This document shows, one piece after another, positions 1 through 9,570 of a stretch of 64,000 bases of DNA. The position numbers were made by a program, and so were the translations under genes. Location of the stretch: positions 129,001 to 193,000 of the forward strand of contig JAOSJK010000012.1 in assembly GCA_027494135.1 (NCBI GenBank), in the 5' to 3' direction. The notes beneath the pieces are model-generated. The model made no database searches, was not told the origin of the DNA, and saw only the letters and a list, made by a program, of their open reading frames with translations. Each line of letters opens with the position of its first letter. The stretch's first letter is position 1. Source of the stretch: Acidimicrobiia bacterium. Lineage in GTDB: Bacteria; Actinomycetota; Acidimicrobiia; IMCC26256; PALSA-610.

Positions 1-767
1 GCCTCCTCGGCGGCCTTCCGCTCGGTGACGTCTCGTACGTACAGTGCGACCCGGCCGACCGCTGGTTGGTCGAGGAGGTTGACGAGAAGGAGGTCGCAGT
101 GCCGTACCTCCCCGAGCCGGTGGAGGAGCCGGAACTCTGCCGTCACCTGAGCCCCCGGAACGTCGAACGCCGGAACCGTGACAGCGAAGAGATCGGGCTG
201 GTCGTCGGGGTGGACGAAGTGCTCCGTGGTGTTGCCCAGCAGCTCCTCGGGACGCCAACCCGTCATCGCCGTGAGGGCCTGGCTGGAGTACTGGACCCGG
301 CCATCGGCGTCGAGCAGGAGGATGATCTCCGACGCGTGCTTCACCACGGCGTGGAAGGTCTCCTCGGTGTTCGCCAGCGCCTCGGCCACCTCGCGCCGCT
401 CGCTCACGTCGCGAATCGAGATGACGACCCCGCGCACCGACGGATCTTCGGCGTAGTTCGCACCCTGGACCTCGGCTGTGAAGTATCCGCCGTCGGCTCT
501 GCGGAGACGCAGGAGGCTCGGCGACCCGTAGACGCCTTCGACCCTCTGGGTCGTGCGCAGCGAGTCGGCGGCCTCCCACAGATCGTCGGGGTGCACGAGC
601 CCGATGGCGTGCATCCCGACGACCTCGTCTCGCCGGTAGCCGAACATCCGCTCAGCGGTGGCGTTCACCGCGAGCACTGCGCCGTCCGGGCTGAGCAGCA
701 CGAGGGCGTCGGGAGACAGCGCCGCCAGGTCTGGGGCGGCCGGCGCGTCGTTCGCGCCGCGCGCCAC
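1..767 (-). CDS. Tandem PAS-domain sensor protein, N-terminal part (cut by window edge)
   Basis: Read on the minus strand, this open frame runs off the left edge without a stop. It encodes two consecutive PAS/PAC modules. The first (about 715 down to 395) contains AVNATAERMFGYRRDEVVG and ends with a PAC-like IRDVSERR. The second (about 390 down to 1) contains SSQALTAMTGWRPEELLG and ends VRDVTERKAAEE. PAS modules of this type sense ligands, redox state or light and usually feed a histidine kinase, GGDEF/EAL or phosphatase domain. The output domain lies outside the window, so the signalling class is unknown. The start is uncertain: a GTG at 767 is in frame, while an ATG at 825 would need a one-base correction like those seen elsewhere here. 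It is divergent from ileS. Confidence 0.75.
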   Translation of the reverse strand, partial: MARGANDAPAAPDLAALSPDALVLLSPDGAVLAVNATAERMFGYRRDEVVGMHAIGLVHPDDLWEAADSLRTTQRVEGVYGSPSLLRLRRADGGYFTAEVQGANYAEDPSVRGVVISIRDVSERREVAEALANTEETFHAVVKHASEIILLLDADGRVQYSSQALTAMTGWRPEELLGNTTEHFVHPDDQPDLFAVTVPAFDVPGAQVTAEFRLLHRLGEVRHCDLLLVNLLDQPAVGRVALYVRDVTERKAAEE

Positions 768-986
768 CGGGCGGGCTCTGCCGCCGAACGGGATCCTGAG
801 TGCCTGTCTCCACCGAGGAGAACATCGGCAGCCACGGCCCGCAGTTGAACCCGGCGCCGGCGCCCCTCCCCCGCCACCACCATGTGCGAGGCGGGAGCCC
901 GATCCCACGCGCCGGCGCCCCGCAGAGCGCGCAAGACTGCGCGAATCGCCCCGGTCGCCCGGAGCGGGGTGGGTAACGTACCCGCC

Positions 987-3900
987 ATGTTCCGGCCCGT
1001 CTCGAACTCGCTCGACCTCGTAGCTCTCGAGGAATCCGTCCTGGCGCGCTGGCGCGAGGAGGACGTGTTCCACGAGTCGCTCCGCAGGCGCGAGGGCTGC
1101 CCGGCCTGGGTGTTCTACGAGGGCCCGCCCACCGCGAACGGGCGGCCGGGAATCCACCACGTGTGGGCCCGGCTGTTCAAGGACATCTATCCGCGCTTCC
1201 ACACCATGAGGGGGCGCTACGTCGCCCGCAAGGGTGGTTGGGACTGCCACGGGCTCCCCGTCGAGGTCGAGGTCGAGAAGGAGCTCGGATTCTCGGGCAA
1301 GCTCGAGATCGAGGACTACGGGATCGAGCGGTTCAACGCGCGGTGCCGCGCCTCCGTGCAGCGGTACGTCGAGGACTTCGAGGCGCTCACTTCGCGAATC
1401 GGCATGTGGCTCGATACGGCCGACGCGTACTGGACCCTCGACAACGACTACATCGAGAGCGTCTGGTGGCACTTCCACCGCATGTGGGAGCACGACCTCA
1501 TCTACGAGGGGTTCAAGGTCGTCCCGTACTGCGGCCGCTGCGGCACGGCGCTCTCGAGCCACGAGCTCGGCCAACCCGGCGCGTACCGCGACGTCACCGA
1601 GGCATCGGTTTACGTCCGATTCCCTGTCGTCGGACGCGACTTCGACCTCCTCGTCTGGACCACGACGCCGTGGACGCTCGTATCGAACGTCGCTGTGGCC
1701 GTCGGTCCCGACATCGAGTATGCGCGTGTGCGCACCGACGGCGAGAGTCGGGACCTGGTGATGGCAGTCGACCGCGTCGTCGACGTTCTCGGTACCTCGG
1801 CCGAGGTGGTGGATCACGTGTCCGCCGAAGACCTCGTAGGCCTCCACTACGAGCGCCCCTTCGACCTCCTGCCAATCGACCCGGGGGCGAGCCGCGTCGT
1901 CGCAGCGGAGTTCGTAACCGTCGAGGACGGGTCCGGGATCGTCCATCTCGCACCGGCATTCGGCGAGGTCGACCGAGAGATCGGCAGCACCGAGGGGCTC
2001 CCCGTGCTCAACCCCGTGGGCGCCGCGGCGGAGTTCACCGACGACGCCGGCCCCTACGCCGGCAGGTTCGTCAAGGACGCCGACCCCGACCTGATCGAGG
2101 CCCTCCGCTCCTCCGGCAGGCTCGTCCGCACCGTCGACTACACGCACTCGTACCCTCACTGCTGGAGGTGCAGCACCCCCTCATCTACTGGGCCAAGCCG
2201 ACATGGTTCGCGCGGACGTCGTCGCGCAAGGACGCACTCCTGCGCGAGAACGAGACGATCGGATGGCACCCCGAGCACATCAAGCACGGCCGCTTCGGCG
2301 ACTGGCTCGCCAACAACGTCGACTGGGCGCTCAGCCGTGACCGCTACTGGGGCACCCCGATGCCTGTTTGGCGGTGTCACGACTGCGGAGCGGACGCATG
2401 CTTCGGTTCGGTCGCCGACCTCGCCTCGCAGGCGGGCCGCGACCTCTCCGACCTCGACCTGCACCGCCCCTACGTCGATGACATCACCGTGCCGTGCGCG
2501 GAGTGCGGCGGTACGTCGTATCGCATCGAACCCGTCCTCGACGCGTGGTTCGACTCCGGTTCGATGCCGGCCGCGCAGTTCCACTATCCGTTCGAGAACC
2601 GCGAGCTCTTCGAACGGAGCTTTCCCGCCGACTTCATCTGCGAGGCGATCGACCAGACCCGCGGCTGGTTCTACTCCCTGCTGGCCGTGAACACGCTGGT
2701 CTTCGACCGCACGCCCTACAAGAACGTCGTCTGCCTCGCCCTCGTCGTCGACAAGGACGGGCAGAAGATGTCGAAGACGAAGGGAAACGTCGTAGACCCC
2801 TGGTCGGTGCTCGACACCCGCGGCGCCGACGCGCTGCGCTGGAACGTGTTCTCCGCGGGATCGCCCTGGACTCCCAAACGGGTCTTCGTCGAGAGCATCG
2901 ACGAGACGACGCGGCGTTTCCTCATCACACTCTGGAACACCTACGCGTTCTTCGTGACCTACGCGGGAATCGACGGCTGGGAGCCCTCTGGCACGCCGCC
3001 GCAGGCTGAGCACGTTCTGGACCGATGGGTCCGGTCCCGTCTGCACGGGACCGTGCAGACCGTCACCGACGCGCTCGAGAGCTTCGACGCACTCACCGGG
3101 GCGCATGCTCTCGAGGAGCTCGTAGACGATCTCTCGAACTGGTACGTGCGCCGCTCGCGCCCCCGCTTCTGGAAGTCGTCGGACCCGACAGCCCACGCGG
3201 TACTACACGAATGTCTCACGACCACAGCGCTCATGCTGGCGCCGTACTGCCCCTTCGTTGCCGACGACATGTACCGCAACCTCATGGGGACCGAGGACTC
3301 GGTCCACTTCCAGGATTGGCCCACGGCCGACCCGGGAGCCCTCGATCCGGATCTCGACGCCGGAATGGACCTCGCTCGGCGGGTCACGTCACTCGGGCGC
3401 GCCGCGCGCGTCGACGCCGGTGTTCGCACCCGCCAACCACTTCCACGTGCGCTGGTGCTGCTCACCGGCGGCGAGAGCCTCGACGACGAAGTCGCCGCGG
3501 AGATCGCGTCGGAGCTGAACGTGAAGCGCATCGAGGTGGTCGACAGCCTCGAGGGCCTGCTCGACTACTCGGTCATCCCCAACTTCCGTGCGCTCGGCCC
3601 TCGTCTCGGCGCGCGCATGCCGCAGGTCAAGGACGCACTCGCGAGCGCCGACGGCGCCGCCGTGCGCCGCGCGCTGGCGGAGCACGGCTCGTTCGTCGTG
3701 ACGATCGAGGGCGAGGATCTGACCATCGACGCCGAGGAGGTAGAGGTCCGAGTCCAGCATCACGAAGGTCTCGCGCTCGCCCAGGAGGGCCCTCACGCCG
3801 TCGCCCTCGACCTCGCCCTCGACGACGACCTGCGGTCCGAGGGGATCGCGCGAGAGCTGATCCGCATCGTCAACGACCTCCGCAAGGCGACGGGCCTGGA

Positions 3901-4093
3901 GATCGCCGACCGCATCTCGCTCGTCGTGCACGCCACCGGCAGGGTGGCGACGGCGGCAACTGCCCACATCGACGCCGTCTCTGCCGAGGTGCTGGCAGTC
4001 GATACCCGCGTCGTGGAGGATTCCGTACCGGCCGGCCCTGCGACCGCCACCATCGACGGTGAGCCGGTCTGGCTGGTTCTCGGGAAGGCGTGA
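987..4093 (+). CDS. ileS: Isoleucyl-tRNA synthetase (frameshift near 2176)
   Basis: Cytosolic class I aminoacyl-tRNA synthetase that charges tRNA-Ile. From ATG 987 the protein has the nucleotide-binding signature as GPPTANGRPGIHH (residues 46-58, a GxHH variant of HIGH), the WDCHGLPVE block, the editing-domain WTTTPWTLVSN stretch, and KMSKT near residue 594, followed by an anticodon-binding region. Corrected length is about 1035 aa, normal for the family. The frame breaks inside HCWRCSTP/LIYWAKP at about 2176, where a run of five C should be six. Both sides are well conserved, so I read this as a sequence error. It converges on divIVA with 7 bases between the stops. The 219 bases upstream (768-986) hold no gene and no clear T-box. 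Confidence 0.95.
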
Positions 4094-4100
4094 CGCCAGG

Positions 4101-5060
4101 TCAGCGGCGTCGCTTGAAGAGCTCGCGGAACGAGCCGGACTCCGTGTCGTCCTGGTCGAAGAGGCCGGCGTCTTCGTCTCGCGGCCCCAGAGGACCCTCG
4201 TCGCGAACAGCGTCGCGGAGCGTGGCGAAGAACGCGTCGTCGTCGAGCACCTCGGCCTCGACTACCTGCTCCTCGCCCGAGAGATCGATCTCCGACGCGG
4301 AGGGAGGCGGCGCCGTCTCGGGACCGGGATCCTCGGTCGGCGGAGCCGGTGTCGGAAGCGCCTGATCCACGGCAACCTCTGCCTCGGGGGACTCCTCGGG
4401 GGACTCCGGCTCCGGCAGGGAGGCGCCGGCCACTCGGAGCGCCTGAGTCGGCTCGTCGGCCCCGGTGCCGGGAGCGACCACGGCCTCCGGGTAGGCGGGC
4501 ATCGCGACCTCGTGAACGGCGGGGCGCGGCCCCGGCGCCGCAGGAGCCCTCCCCGTGAGCATCTGCAGGTCGGCCTCGATGGAGAGCACGAGCCTCTCGC
4601 GGTACTCGGCCTCGTGTCGCGCCAGCGACTCGACGTCGGCGAGCAGGGCGTCGCGGCGCCCGGCGAACTCTGTTATCTCGTCTTCCAGGCGCCGCCGCTC
4701 ACCGTCGACGCGCCGGCGGAGGTCGGCCTCGGCCTCGGCGAGCATCCTGCGCGCCTGCGACTCGGCCTCCTCGATGGTCTTCTGCGCCTGCTGCTGCGCT
4801 TCCGCAACCGCCTCGTCGGCCGCCCGCTGGGCAAGCAGGAGCGTGCGGTGCAAGATGTCCTCCGTCTCGCGGTTGCGCCCCGTATCCTTCTCCGAGGCCG
4901 CAAGGCGCTCGCCCAGCTGCCGCACCCGTTCCGTCAGGCCGTCGATGGTGGACGCCGCCCTCTCGAGGAGATCGTTCACATCGTCGTGGTGGTAGCCCCG
5001 GAACGCCTCTCGAATCTCACCGTCTAGTAGCTCGCGCGCCGTGATGTCCATGGCGTTCAC
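4101..5060 (-). CDS. divIVA: DivIVA/Wag31-like polar growth protein
   Basis: 319-aa cytoplasmic coiled-coil protein. The N-terminus carries the DivIVA-type lipid-binding segment FRGYHHDDVNDLLERA (about residues 19-34). A long heptad-rich coiled coil follows (about residues 35-170, rich in Q, E, R and A), then a Pro/Glu-rich acidic tail and a basic C-terminus FKRRR. DivIVA proteins bind curved membrane at poles and septa and in actinobacteria direct peripheral peptidoglycan synthesis. It is the last gene of the dcw run, 90 bases after yggT. A second ATG at 5051 is also possible, because the start reads MNAMDI. Confidence 0.9.
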   Translation of the reverse strand: MNAMDITARELLDGEIREAFRGYHHDDVNDLLERAASTIDGLTERVRQLGERLAASEKDTGRNRETEDILHRTLLLAQRAADEAVAEAQQQAQKTIEEAESQARRMLAEAEADLRRRVDGERRRLEDEITEFAGRRDALLADVESLARHEAEYRERLVLSIEADLQMLTGRAPAAPGPRPAVHEVAMPAYPEAVVAPGTGADEPTQALRVAGASLPEPESPEESPEAEVAVDQALPTPAPPTEDPGPETAPPPSASEIDLSGEEQVVEAEVLDDDAFFATLRDAVRDEGPLGPRDEDAGLFDQDDTESGSFRELFKRRR

Positions 5061-5150
5061 TGTAGCGATCCTCGCCGCGAAGTGGTGGTTACTCGACGTC
5101 GCGGGACCGCCGAGCCGGGCGCCCGATGCGCAGTTCTGCCGCCGCCGCGG

Positions 5151-5393
5151 TCAGCCGCAGAGGATCGACCTGAGGATGATGACCCCGAACGAGACCACGA
5201 GGAACGAGAGGTCGAACATCCCGGCCGGCGGGATCACCCGGCGGACAGGGGCGATGACCGGCTCGGTGACTTCGTAGAGCATCGTGCTGACCTGCGCCAT
5301 CACCGTTCCTTCGCGGACCGGGAACCACGACAGCACCACTCGGGCGAAGAGGACGACCAGGTACACGGTCAGGAACGCGCAGACGAGCGACAC
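5151..5393 (-). CDS. yggT: YggT family membrane protein
   Basis: 80-aa integral membrane protein with two hydrophobic helices, about residues 2-22 and 60-77. Between them lies the YggT pattern, a LSWFPV segment and VTEPVIAPVRRVIPP. Length and position between sepF and divIVA match the single-repeat YggT of Gram-positive dcw clusters. The GTG start at 5393 gives a helix right at the N-terminus and lies 23 bases after the sepF stop. The molecular function of the family is not settled; genomic context links it to division or envelope growth. Confidence 0.85.
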   Translation of the reverse strand: MSLVCAFLTVYLVVLFARVVLSWFPVREGTVMAQVSTMLYEVTEPVIAPVRRVIPPAGMFDLSFLVVSFGVIILRSILCG

Positions 5394-5416
5394 GACGGAT
5401 GCGCCCCGATGCCGGC

Positions 5417-5995
5417 TCAGCGCGGGCGGTAGAGACCGCGGGCCTGAAGCTGCTCTTTCTCCTCGTCGGAGACCTCGACGTTCGACGGCGTGATCAGGAA
5501 GACCTGGTCGGCGGCCTTCGACATCTGCCCTCCGAGCGCGTACGCCAGGCCGCTGGAGAAGTCGATGAGCCGGCGCTGCAGGTCGCGATCGACGCGCTGC
5601 AGGTTCAAGATCACAGGCTGATTCGACTTGAGGCGGTCGCCGAGGTCCTGGGCGTCGTTGAAGCCGGTCGGCTCCATGACGTGGACCTGCGCGGCGGGCG
5701 CCATCACCGGGCGGACCGACGGGATGACCTTGCGAGCGACCGGCACGGGACCCGACTCGGCGGCGACGGCCGGTGCCGGACCCTGCCTCGCCGGACCCTG
5801 CCTCGCCGGACCCTGCCTCATGACGCTGACCGACCCGCCCTCGGACGCCTGCCTGCGTGCAGGGCGCGCCTTGGGCGCGGGCTCCGGCTCCTCCACGGGT
5901 TCGAGGTCGTCCTCGTAGTAATCGCCGTACCCGTCGTCGGGGTACTCGTCGTCGACGAGCCCGAGATACACCATTGCGCGACGCCACGCGGCCAT
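5417..5995 (-). CDS. sepF: SepF cell division protein
   Basis: 192 aa. The N-terminal amphipathic membrane anchor MAAWRRAMVYLGL is followed by an acidic Tyr/Asp-rich linker, then a Pro/Ala/Gln linker with three copies of RQGPA-type repeats, and a C-terminal SepF core (about residues 105-180) with VHVMEPTGFNDAQDLGDRL and a conserved FSSGLAYALGG segment. SepF tethers FtsZ to the membrane and is the main Z-ring anchor in actinobacteria, which usually lack FtsA. The ATG at 5995 starts exactly at the anchor. It sits between yggS and yggT, 23 bases from each. Confidence 0.93.
   Translation of the reverse strand: MAAWRRAMVYLGLVDDEYPDDGYGDYYEDDLEPVEEPEPAPKARPARRQASEGGSVSVMRQGPARQGPARQGPAPAVAAESGPVPVARKVIPSVRPVMAPAAQVHVMEPTGFNDAQDLGDRLKSNQPVILNLQRVDRDLQRRLIDFSSGLAYALGGQMSKAADQVFLITPSNVEVSDEEKEQLQARGLYRPR
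5773..5820 (-). repeat. 15-bp tandem repeat inside sepF linker
   Basis: Three consecutive in-frame copies of a 15-bp unit (plus strand CCCTGCCTCGCCGGA, the last truncated) encode the QGPAR repeats between the anchor and core of SepF. Copy number in such perfect repeats can slip, which would change linker length without shifting the frame. Confidence 0.85.
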
Positions 5996-6018
5996 GACCG
6001 TCCTCCTGCTGTGCCAGC

Positions 6019-6702
6019 CTATCGTCGCAGATCCGCGCCGGTTCGTCGTGGACCGAATATCGCGCTCCCTACGCGCACCACCGTCGCGCCCTCCTCCACC
6101 GCGGTCTCGAAGTCGGTGGTCATCCCCATCGAGAGCCCTCGAAGACCGAGCCGATCGGCGAGGTCCCGCAGACGGCCGAAGTACGGCCTCGACTCCTCCC
6201 CCTCCGGCGGGATGGTCATCAGTCCCTCGACGCCGATGCCCGCGTCGGTGAGCACCCCCACGAGCCGGGCGGCGGCGCCGGGATCGCATCCGCCCTTCTG
6301 CGGCTCGTCTCCGAGATTCACCTCCACGTACACCGATACCCCGGGAGCGTGGCGGGCGAGCAGCCCGGCGAGCTCGGGTCGGTCGATCGAGTGCCACCAC
6401 GCGACGTGGGGCGCCAGCATCTTCACCTTGTTGCGCTGCAGACGGCCGATGAAGTGCCAGACCGGGCCGGTGCCGGTGCCCGCGGCGGATGCTCCGAGAA
6501 TCGCAGCCTTCCCGAGGAGCTCCTGGGCACGGTTCTCGCCGAGATGCGCCTGACCTGCTGCGATCGCCTCACCTATCGCGGGCACCCCGACCGTCTTGGT
6601 CACGGCGACGAGCGTCACCTCGGACGGCGCCCGCCCCACCCGTGCGGCCGCCGAGGCGATCCGCCCGCGGACCTCGGCGATGCGCTCGGCCACGGAGCTC
6701 AC
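6019..6702 (-). CDS. yggS: YggS-type pyridoxal phosphate homeostasis protein
   Basis: 227-aa cytoplasmic fold-type III PLP-binding protein (YggS/PLPBP/COG0325). The PLP-lysine segment is VTLVAVTKTVG near residue 35. Other family blocks are HLGENRAQEL, WHFIGRLQRNK and the C-terminal LSMGMTTDFETAVEEGATVVRVGSAIFG region, shown here only by its positions near residues 190-215. It controls free PLP levels and has no established catalytic activity. It starts with GTG at 6702, overlapping the pgeF stop as GTGA, so the two are likely translationally coupled. Confidence 0.93.
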   Translation of the reverse strand: MSSVAERIAEVRGRIASAAARVGRAPSEVTLVAVTKTVGVPAIGEAIAAGQAHLGENRAQELLGKAAILGASAAGTGTGPVWHFIGRLQRNKVKMLAPHVAWWHSIDRPELAGLLARHAPGVSVYVEVNLGDEPQKGGCDPGAAARLVGVLTDAGIGVEGLMTIPPEGEESRPYFGRLRDLADRLGLRGLSMGMTTDFETAVEEGATVVRVGSAIFGPRRTGADLRR

Positions 6703-7477
6703 CGGGGCAGCACGGCGATCATCGCCTGCCTCCCGGTGACACCGTCGCGCCTGTGGGAGAAGTAGTCGGGCGACGCGGCCGTGCAGATGCCCACATCGTC
6801 GACGTCGGTCTCCGCAACGCCGGGCGCGACAGCACGACGCGGGCGGCGGCCGGGAGGTCGAGTGCGGGGGCCCCCTCGTCGGTGCGCCCGATCACCTCCG
6901 GCCCGAGTCGATCCGCCACGAGCTCCAGGTCGGCGGCCCCGAACTCGTACCGCCCCGCGTGCACGCACGGCCCGATGAGCGCCCGCACGCGACCGCCACC
7001 GATCCGGCGCAGCTCCGCCACTGTCGCCTCTACGACACCTCCGGTCAGCCCCTTCCAGCCGGCGTGGGCGACTCCGGCCGCTCCGTCGCAGCTGATGGCC
7101 AAGGGGACGCAGTCGGCAGTCAGCACGGCGACGCCGACGCCGGAGCGATCCGTGATCGCGGCGTCGGCGACCGGAGCCGGAGCATCGTCGCCCGGGTGGC
7201 TCCCCGAGGCGACGATGTGCACGCTCGATCCGTGCATCTGGCGGAGCCAGACGATCGGGCGCGGAGTCGATCGCTCCTCCGGCCCGCCCTCTTCGAGCAG
7301 GATCAGACGAGAGGCCACCGCTCGCTCCACACGTCGCCGGTTCTCGGCGACGGAGGGCGGCGAGTCGCCTACATGGTCACCGAGGTTGAGACTCGAGTAC
7401 CTGCCCGCGGAGATCCCACCGTGGCGGTCCGTCCAGAGGACACGAGCAGCCCCGAGGGCCCGCTCACCCAGGCGCAC
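6699..7477 (-). CDS. pgeF: PgeF/YfiH laccase-domain purine nucleosidase-type protein (frameshift near 6824)
   Basis: About 259 aa when corrected. It has the multicopper polyphenol oxidase/DUF152 fold with metal-binding motifs: WLRQMHGSSV, TADCVPLA, GVAHAGWKG and, after the break, CTAASPDYFSHRRDG. In other bacteria these proteins remove mis-incorporated residues during peptidoglycan synthesis (PgeF) or act on purine nucleosides. That role fits a gene inside the dcw operon just downstream of ftsZ. The frame breaks at a GGG run near 6822-6824 (plus strand), where one G appears to be missing; the C-terminal 40 residues continue in the next frame. Confidence 0.88.
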
Positions 7478-7489
7478 GCCGCGCCGGCC

Positions 7490-8566
7490 TCAGCGGAGGA
7501 AGTCGGGTACGTCGAACTCGTCGTCGCCCAGGTCGAGGGCGTCGTCGCCGGCGAGGGTCTCGTCGTCGCTCAGCCCGAGCTCCCCGGAGCCCCCACGCGC
7601 CGCGGAGCGCTCCCCCTCGAAGCGGTCGAAGCCGGCCGCTATCACCGTGATGCGCACCTCGTCGCCGAGCGCGTCGTCGACGACCGCGCCGAAGATGATG
7701 TTCGCGTCGGCGTGTGCGGCCTGGGCGATGATCTCCGCCGCCTCGTTCAGCTCGAAGAGCCCGAGATCGGAGGGGCCGCTCACGTTCAGCAGGATGCCGC
7801 GCGCTCCCTCGATGCTCGCCTCGAGCAGCGGGCTCGAGATGGCGGCGCGCGCCGCCGTGACCGCCCGCCCGTCGCCGGACGCGTGGCCCACCCCCATCAG
7901 GGCGGACCCGGCGTTCGTCATGATCATCTTGACATCGGCGAAGTCGGTGTTGATCAGGCCCGGGGTCGTGATGAGGTCGGTGATGCCCTGCACGCCCTGC
8001 AGCAGTATCTCGTCGGCCATCTTGAAGGCGTTCAGCATCGACGTCTTCTCGTCGGAGATCTGCAGCAAGCGCTCGTTGGGGATGATGATCAGGGTGTCGA
8101 CCTTCTCCTTGAGCCTCTGGATCCCGGTCTCCGCCTGCACCGAGCGCCGCCGCCCCTCGAACCCGAACGGCCGCGTGACCACTCCTATCGTGAGGGCTCC
8201 GAGCGCCTTCGCTATCTCCGCCACGACGGGGGCTCCACCGGTTCCGGTGCCACCGCCCTTGCCCGCGGTGATGAAGACCATGTCGGAGCCCTTGAGGACC
8301 TCTTCGATCTCCCCCCGGTGCTCCTCGGCCGCCTGGGCACCGATCTCCGGATCGGAGCCCGCACCGAGACCGCGCGTCAGCTGACGGCCGACGTCGAGCT
8401 TCACGTCGGCGTCGCTCAGGAGCAGCGACTGGGCGTCGGTGTTGACGGCGATGAACTCGACACCCTTCAACCCGGCGTCGATCATGCGGTTGATGGCGTT
8501 GCATCCGCCGCCGCCGATGCCGATGACCTTGATCACCGCGAGGTAGTTCTGCGGAGCGCCCAGCAT
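7490..8566 (-). CDS. ftsZ: Cell division GTPase FtsZ
   Basis: 358 aa, intact. It shows the tubulin/FtsZ GTPase features: [13 protein letters not shown] near residues 16-28, NTDAQSL, the signature [10 protein letters not shown] near residues 104-113, and the T7 synergy loop NTDFADVK. An acidic linker leads to the C-terminal peptide DVPDFLR that docks SepF and other partners. It forms the cytoplasmic Z ring. A good ribosome-binding site (GAGGAAGG) lies 7-8 bases before the ATG. The gene has its own leader of about 140 bases with a promoter-like element and repeats, so it is probably not transcribed only from upstream. Confidence 0.98.
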   Translation of the reverse strand: MLGAPQNYLAVIKVIGIGGGGCNAINRMIDAGLKGVEFIAVNTDAQSLLLSDADVKLDVGRQLTRGLGAGSDPEIGAQAAEEHRGEIEEVLKGSDMVFITAGKGGGTGTGGAPVVAEIAKALGALTIGVVTRPFGFEGRRRSVQAETGIQRLKEKVDTLIIIPNERLLQISDEKTSMLNAFKMADEILLQGVQGITDLITTPGLINTDFADVKMIMTNAGSALMGVGHASGDGRAVTAARAAISSPLLEASIEGARGILLNVSGPSDLGLFELNEAAEIIAQAAHADANIIFGAVVDDALGDEVRITVIAAGFDRFEGERSAARGGSGELGLSDDETLAGDDALDLGDDEFDVPDFLR

Positions 8567-8583
8567 GGCGACCTTCCTCGTTA

Positions 8584-8633
8584 GTACAGGGACGGAGTAC
8601 AGGGACGGAGTACAGGGACGTTGATACAGGGAC
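8584..8633 (-). repeat. Four short direct repeats in the ftsZ leader
   Basis: In the direction of ftsZ transcription, the unit GTCCCTGTA occurs four times with 13-14 base spacing, ending just before the ribosome-binding site. The three proximal copies are identical 13-mers (GTCCCTGTACTCC type). The fourth, at 8625-8633, is shorter. This is too short and too irregular for CRISPR. It could be a slippage product or a leader binding site. Confidence 0.8.
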
Positions 8634-8671
8634 AGGGCACAGCGACGGGTACGGGTACTGTGGTGCAGCAG

Positions 8672-8708
8672 ACTCTCGACCTATTGTAGAGGTCGAGAGT
8701 TATGTCAA
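8672..8708 (-). promoter_or_regulatory. Candidate ftsZ promoter overlapping a perfect 11-bp hairpin
   Basis: Between ftsQ and ftsZ, the minus strand reads TTGACA (8703-8708) and TACAAT (8683-8688) separated by 14 bases, a short spacer for a sigma-70 type promoter. TACAAT sits in the 7-base loop of a perfect inverted repeat, ACTCTCGACCT (8672-8682) and AGGTCGAGAGT (8690-8700). No U-tract follows, so an operator or a regulated promoter fits better than a terminator. Confidence 0.5.
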
Positions 8709-8751
8709 CCTGCATCGCCCGTCGAGACTGTACCGGAGGTGCCCCTTCCGG

Positions 8752-9570
8752 TCAACGATCCACCGGCGGATCCGCCGTCACGGGCGCGTCGAGTCCCGGT
8801 ACCACTCCCCCGTCCGCGGTCCCCGCGACCGGTGCGGCCGGAACGCTCACGTCGATGTACTCCACCGCAGTGTCGCCCAACCGGGCGAGCACGGCCTCGG
8901 CCGCGGCCCCCTTCGCCTCGATGTCGTCGAGGGAGCCGAGCCTGATCTCGGGTCCGAGCATCAGACGGACGCTGACGCCGGCTTCACCCAGGTCGATCGT
9001 CGCCACGCGCCCCGCCAGCGAGTCGGGCAGATCACCTGCGATGCCCGCCGCGCCCGCCGGCACGAGCACGTCGCCGGGGTCCGGCAGCCTCCGGACCCCC
9101 GTTATCTCCACTGCGCCCTGCGGCGGCGTCGCGGCCTCGCCCAGGACTCTGCCGCCGTCGGCGACGAGAACGACCTCGCCGGCCGGGCCTCTCACGAACG
9201 CCGCCGGCTCGTGCTCGACAACCGCGATCAGCACGGTCCCGGGCCACCTGCGCGTCACCTCTGCGCCGGCGACCCAGGGCAGTCGTTCGACGCGCTCGGC
9301 GACCGACCCGGCATCCACGAAAGCGAGCGGCGTGCCCAGGTCGACGGCGGCGGCGTCGCGCACCTCGTCGACGCTCACGTGGCCTGTTCCGGATACCCGC
9401 ACGTGGTCGACGTCGAAGATCGCGGAGCGCAGGACCAGGATCCCCGCGCCGATCACCGCCGGGACCGCGAGCACGGCCAGCACCACGCGCAGGCGGTGTC
9501 GCTCCTTCGCTCGCTGAACCGCCCGCCGGCGGTCCCGCAGGCGAGGATCGACGGCGGAGGCGCTGGTCAC
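8752..9570 (-). CDS. ftsQ: Cell division protein FtsQ
   Basis: 272-aa bitopic membrane protein. A short basic cytoplasmic tail precedes one transmembrane helix (about residues 29-50, VVLAVLAVPAVIGAGILV). Next comes a POTRA domain beginning IFDVDHVRVSGTGHVSVDEV and the FtsQ/DivIB domain with RLPWVAGAEVTRRWPGTV. It recruits and regulates late divisome proteins at the septum. The GTG at 9570 overlaps the murB stop as GTGA. The frame is intact, unlike several neighbours. Confidence 0.93.
   Translation of the reverse strand: MTSASAVDPRLRDRRRAVQRAKERHRLRVVLAVLAVPAVIGAGILVLRSAIFDVDHVRVSGTGHVSVDEVRDAAAVDLGTPLAFVDAGSVAERVERLPWVAGAEVTRRWPGTVLIAVVEHEPAAFVRGPAGEVVLVADGGRVLGEAATPPQGAVEITGVRRLPDPGDVLVPAGAAGIAGDLPDSLAGRVATIDLGEAGVSVRLMLGPEIRLGSLDDIEAKGAAAEAVLARLGDTAVEYIDVSVPAAPVAGTADGGVVPGLDAPVTADPPVDR

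Noticed and set aside
66..848. Plus-strand open frame of 260 codons at the left edge
   Set aside because: The opposite strand encodes two well-formed PAS domains across the same bases. The plus frame has no recognisable motif.
768..986. Possible T-box leader before ileS
   Set aside because: Actinobacterial ileS genes often have a T-box, but only a short GGGTA-ACG-TACCC hairpin is visible next to the ATG. The Stem I and antiterminator elements could not be found by eye.
5151..6400. Long minus-strand frames over yggT and sepF suggesting larger proteins
   Set aside because: Only the segments from GTG 5393 and ATG 5995 show family motifs. Upstream parts are Arg-rich shadow sequence.
8584..8633. 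Short repeats as a CRISPR array
   Set aside because: Units are about 10 bases with 3-5 base gaps and no unique spacers. They sit in the ftsZ leader, and no cas gene is present.
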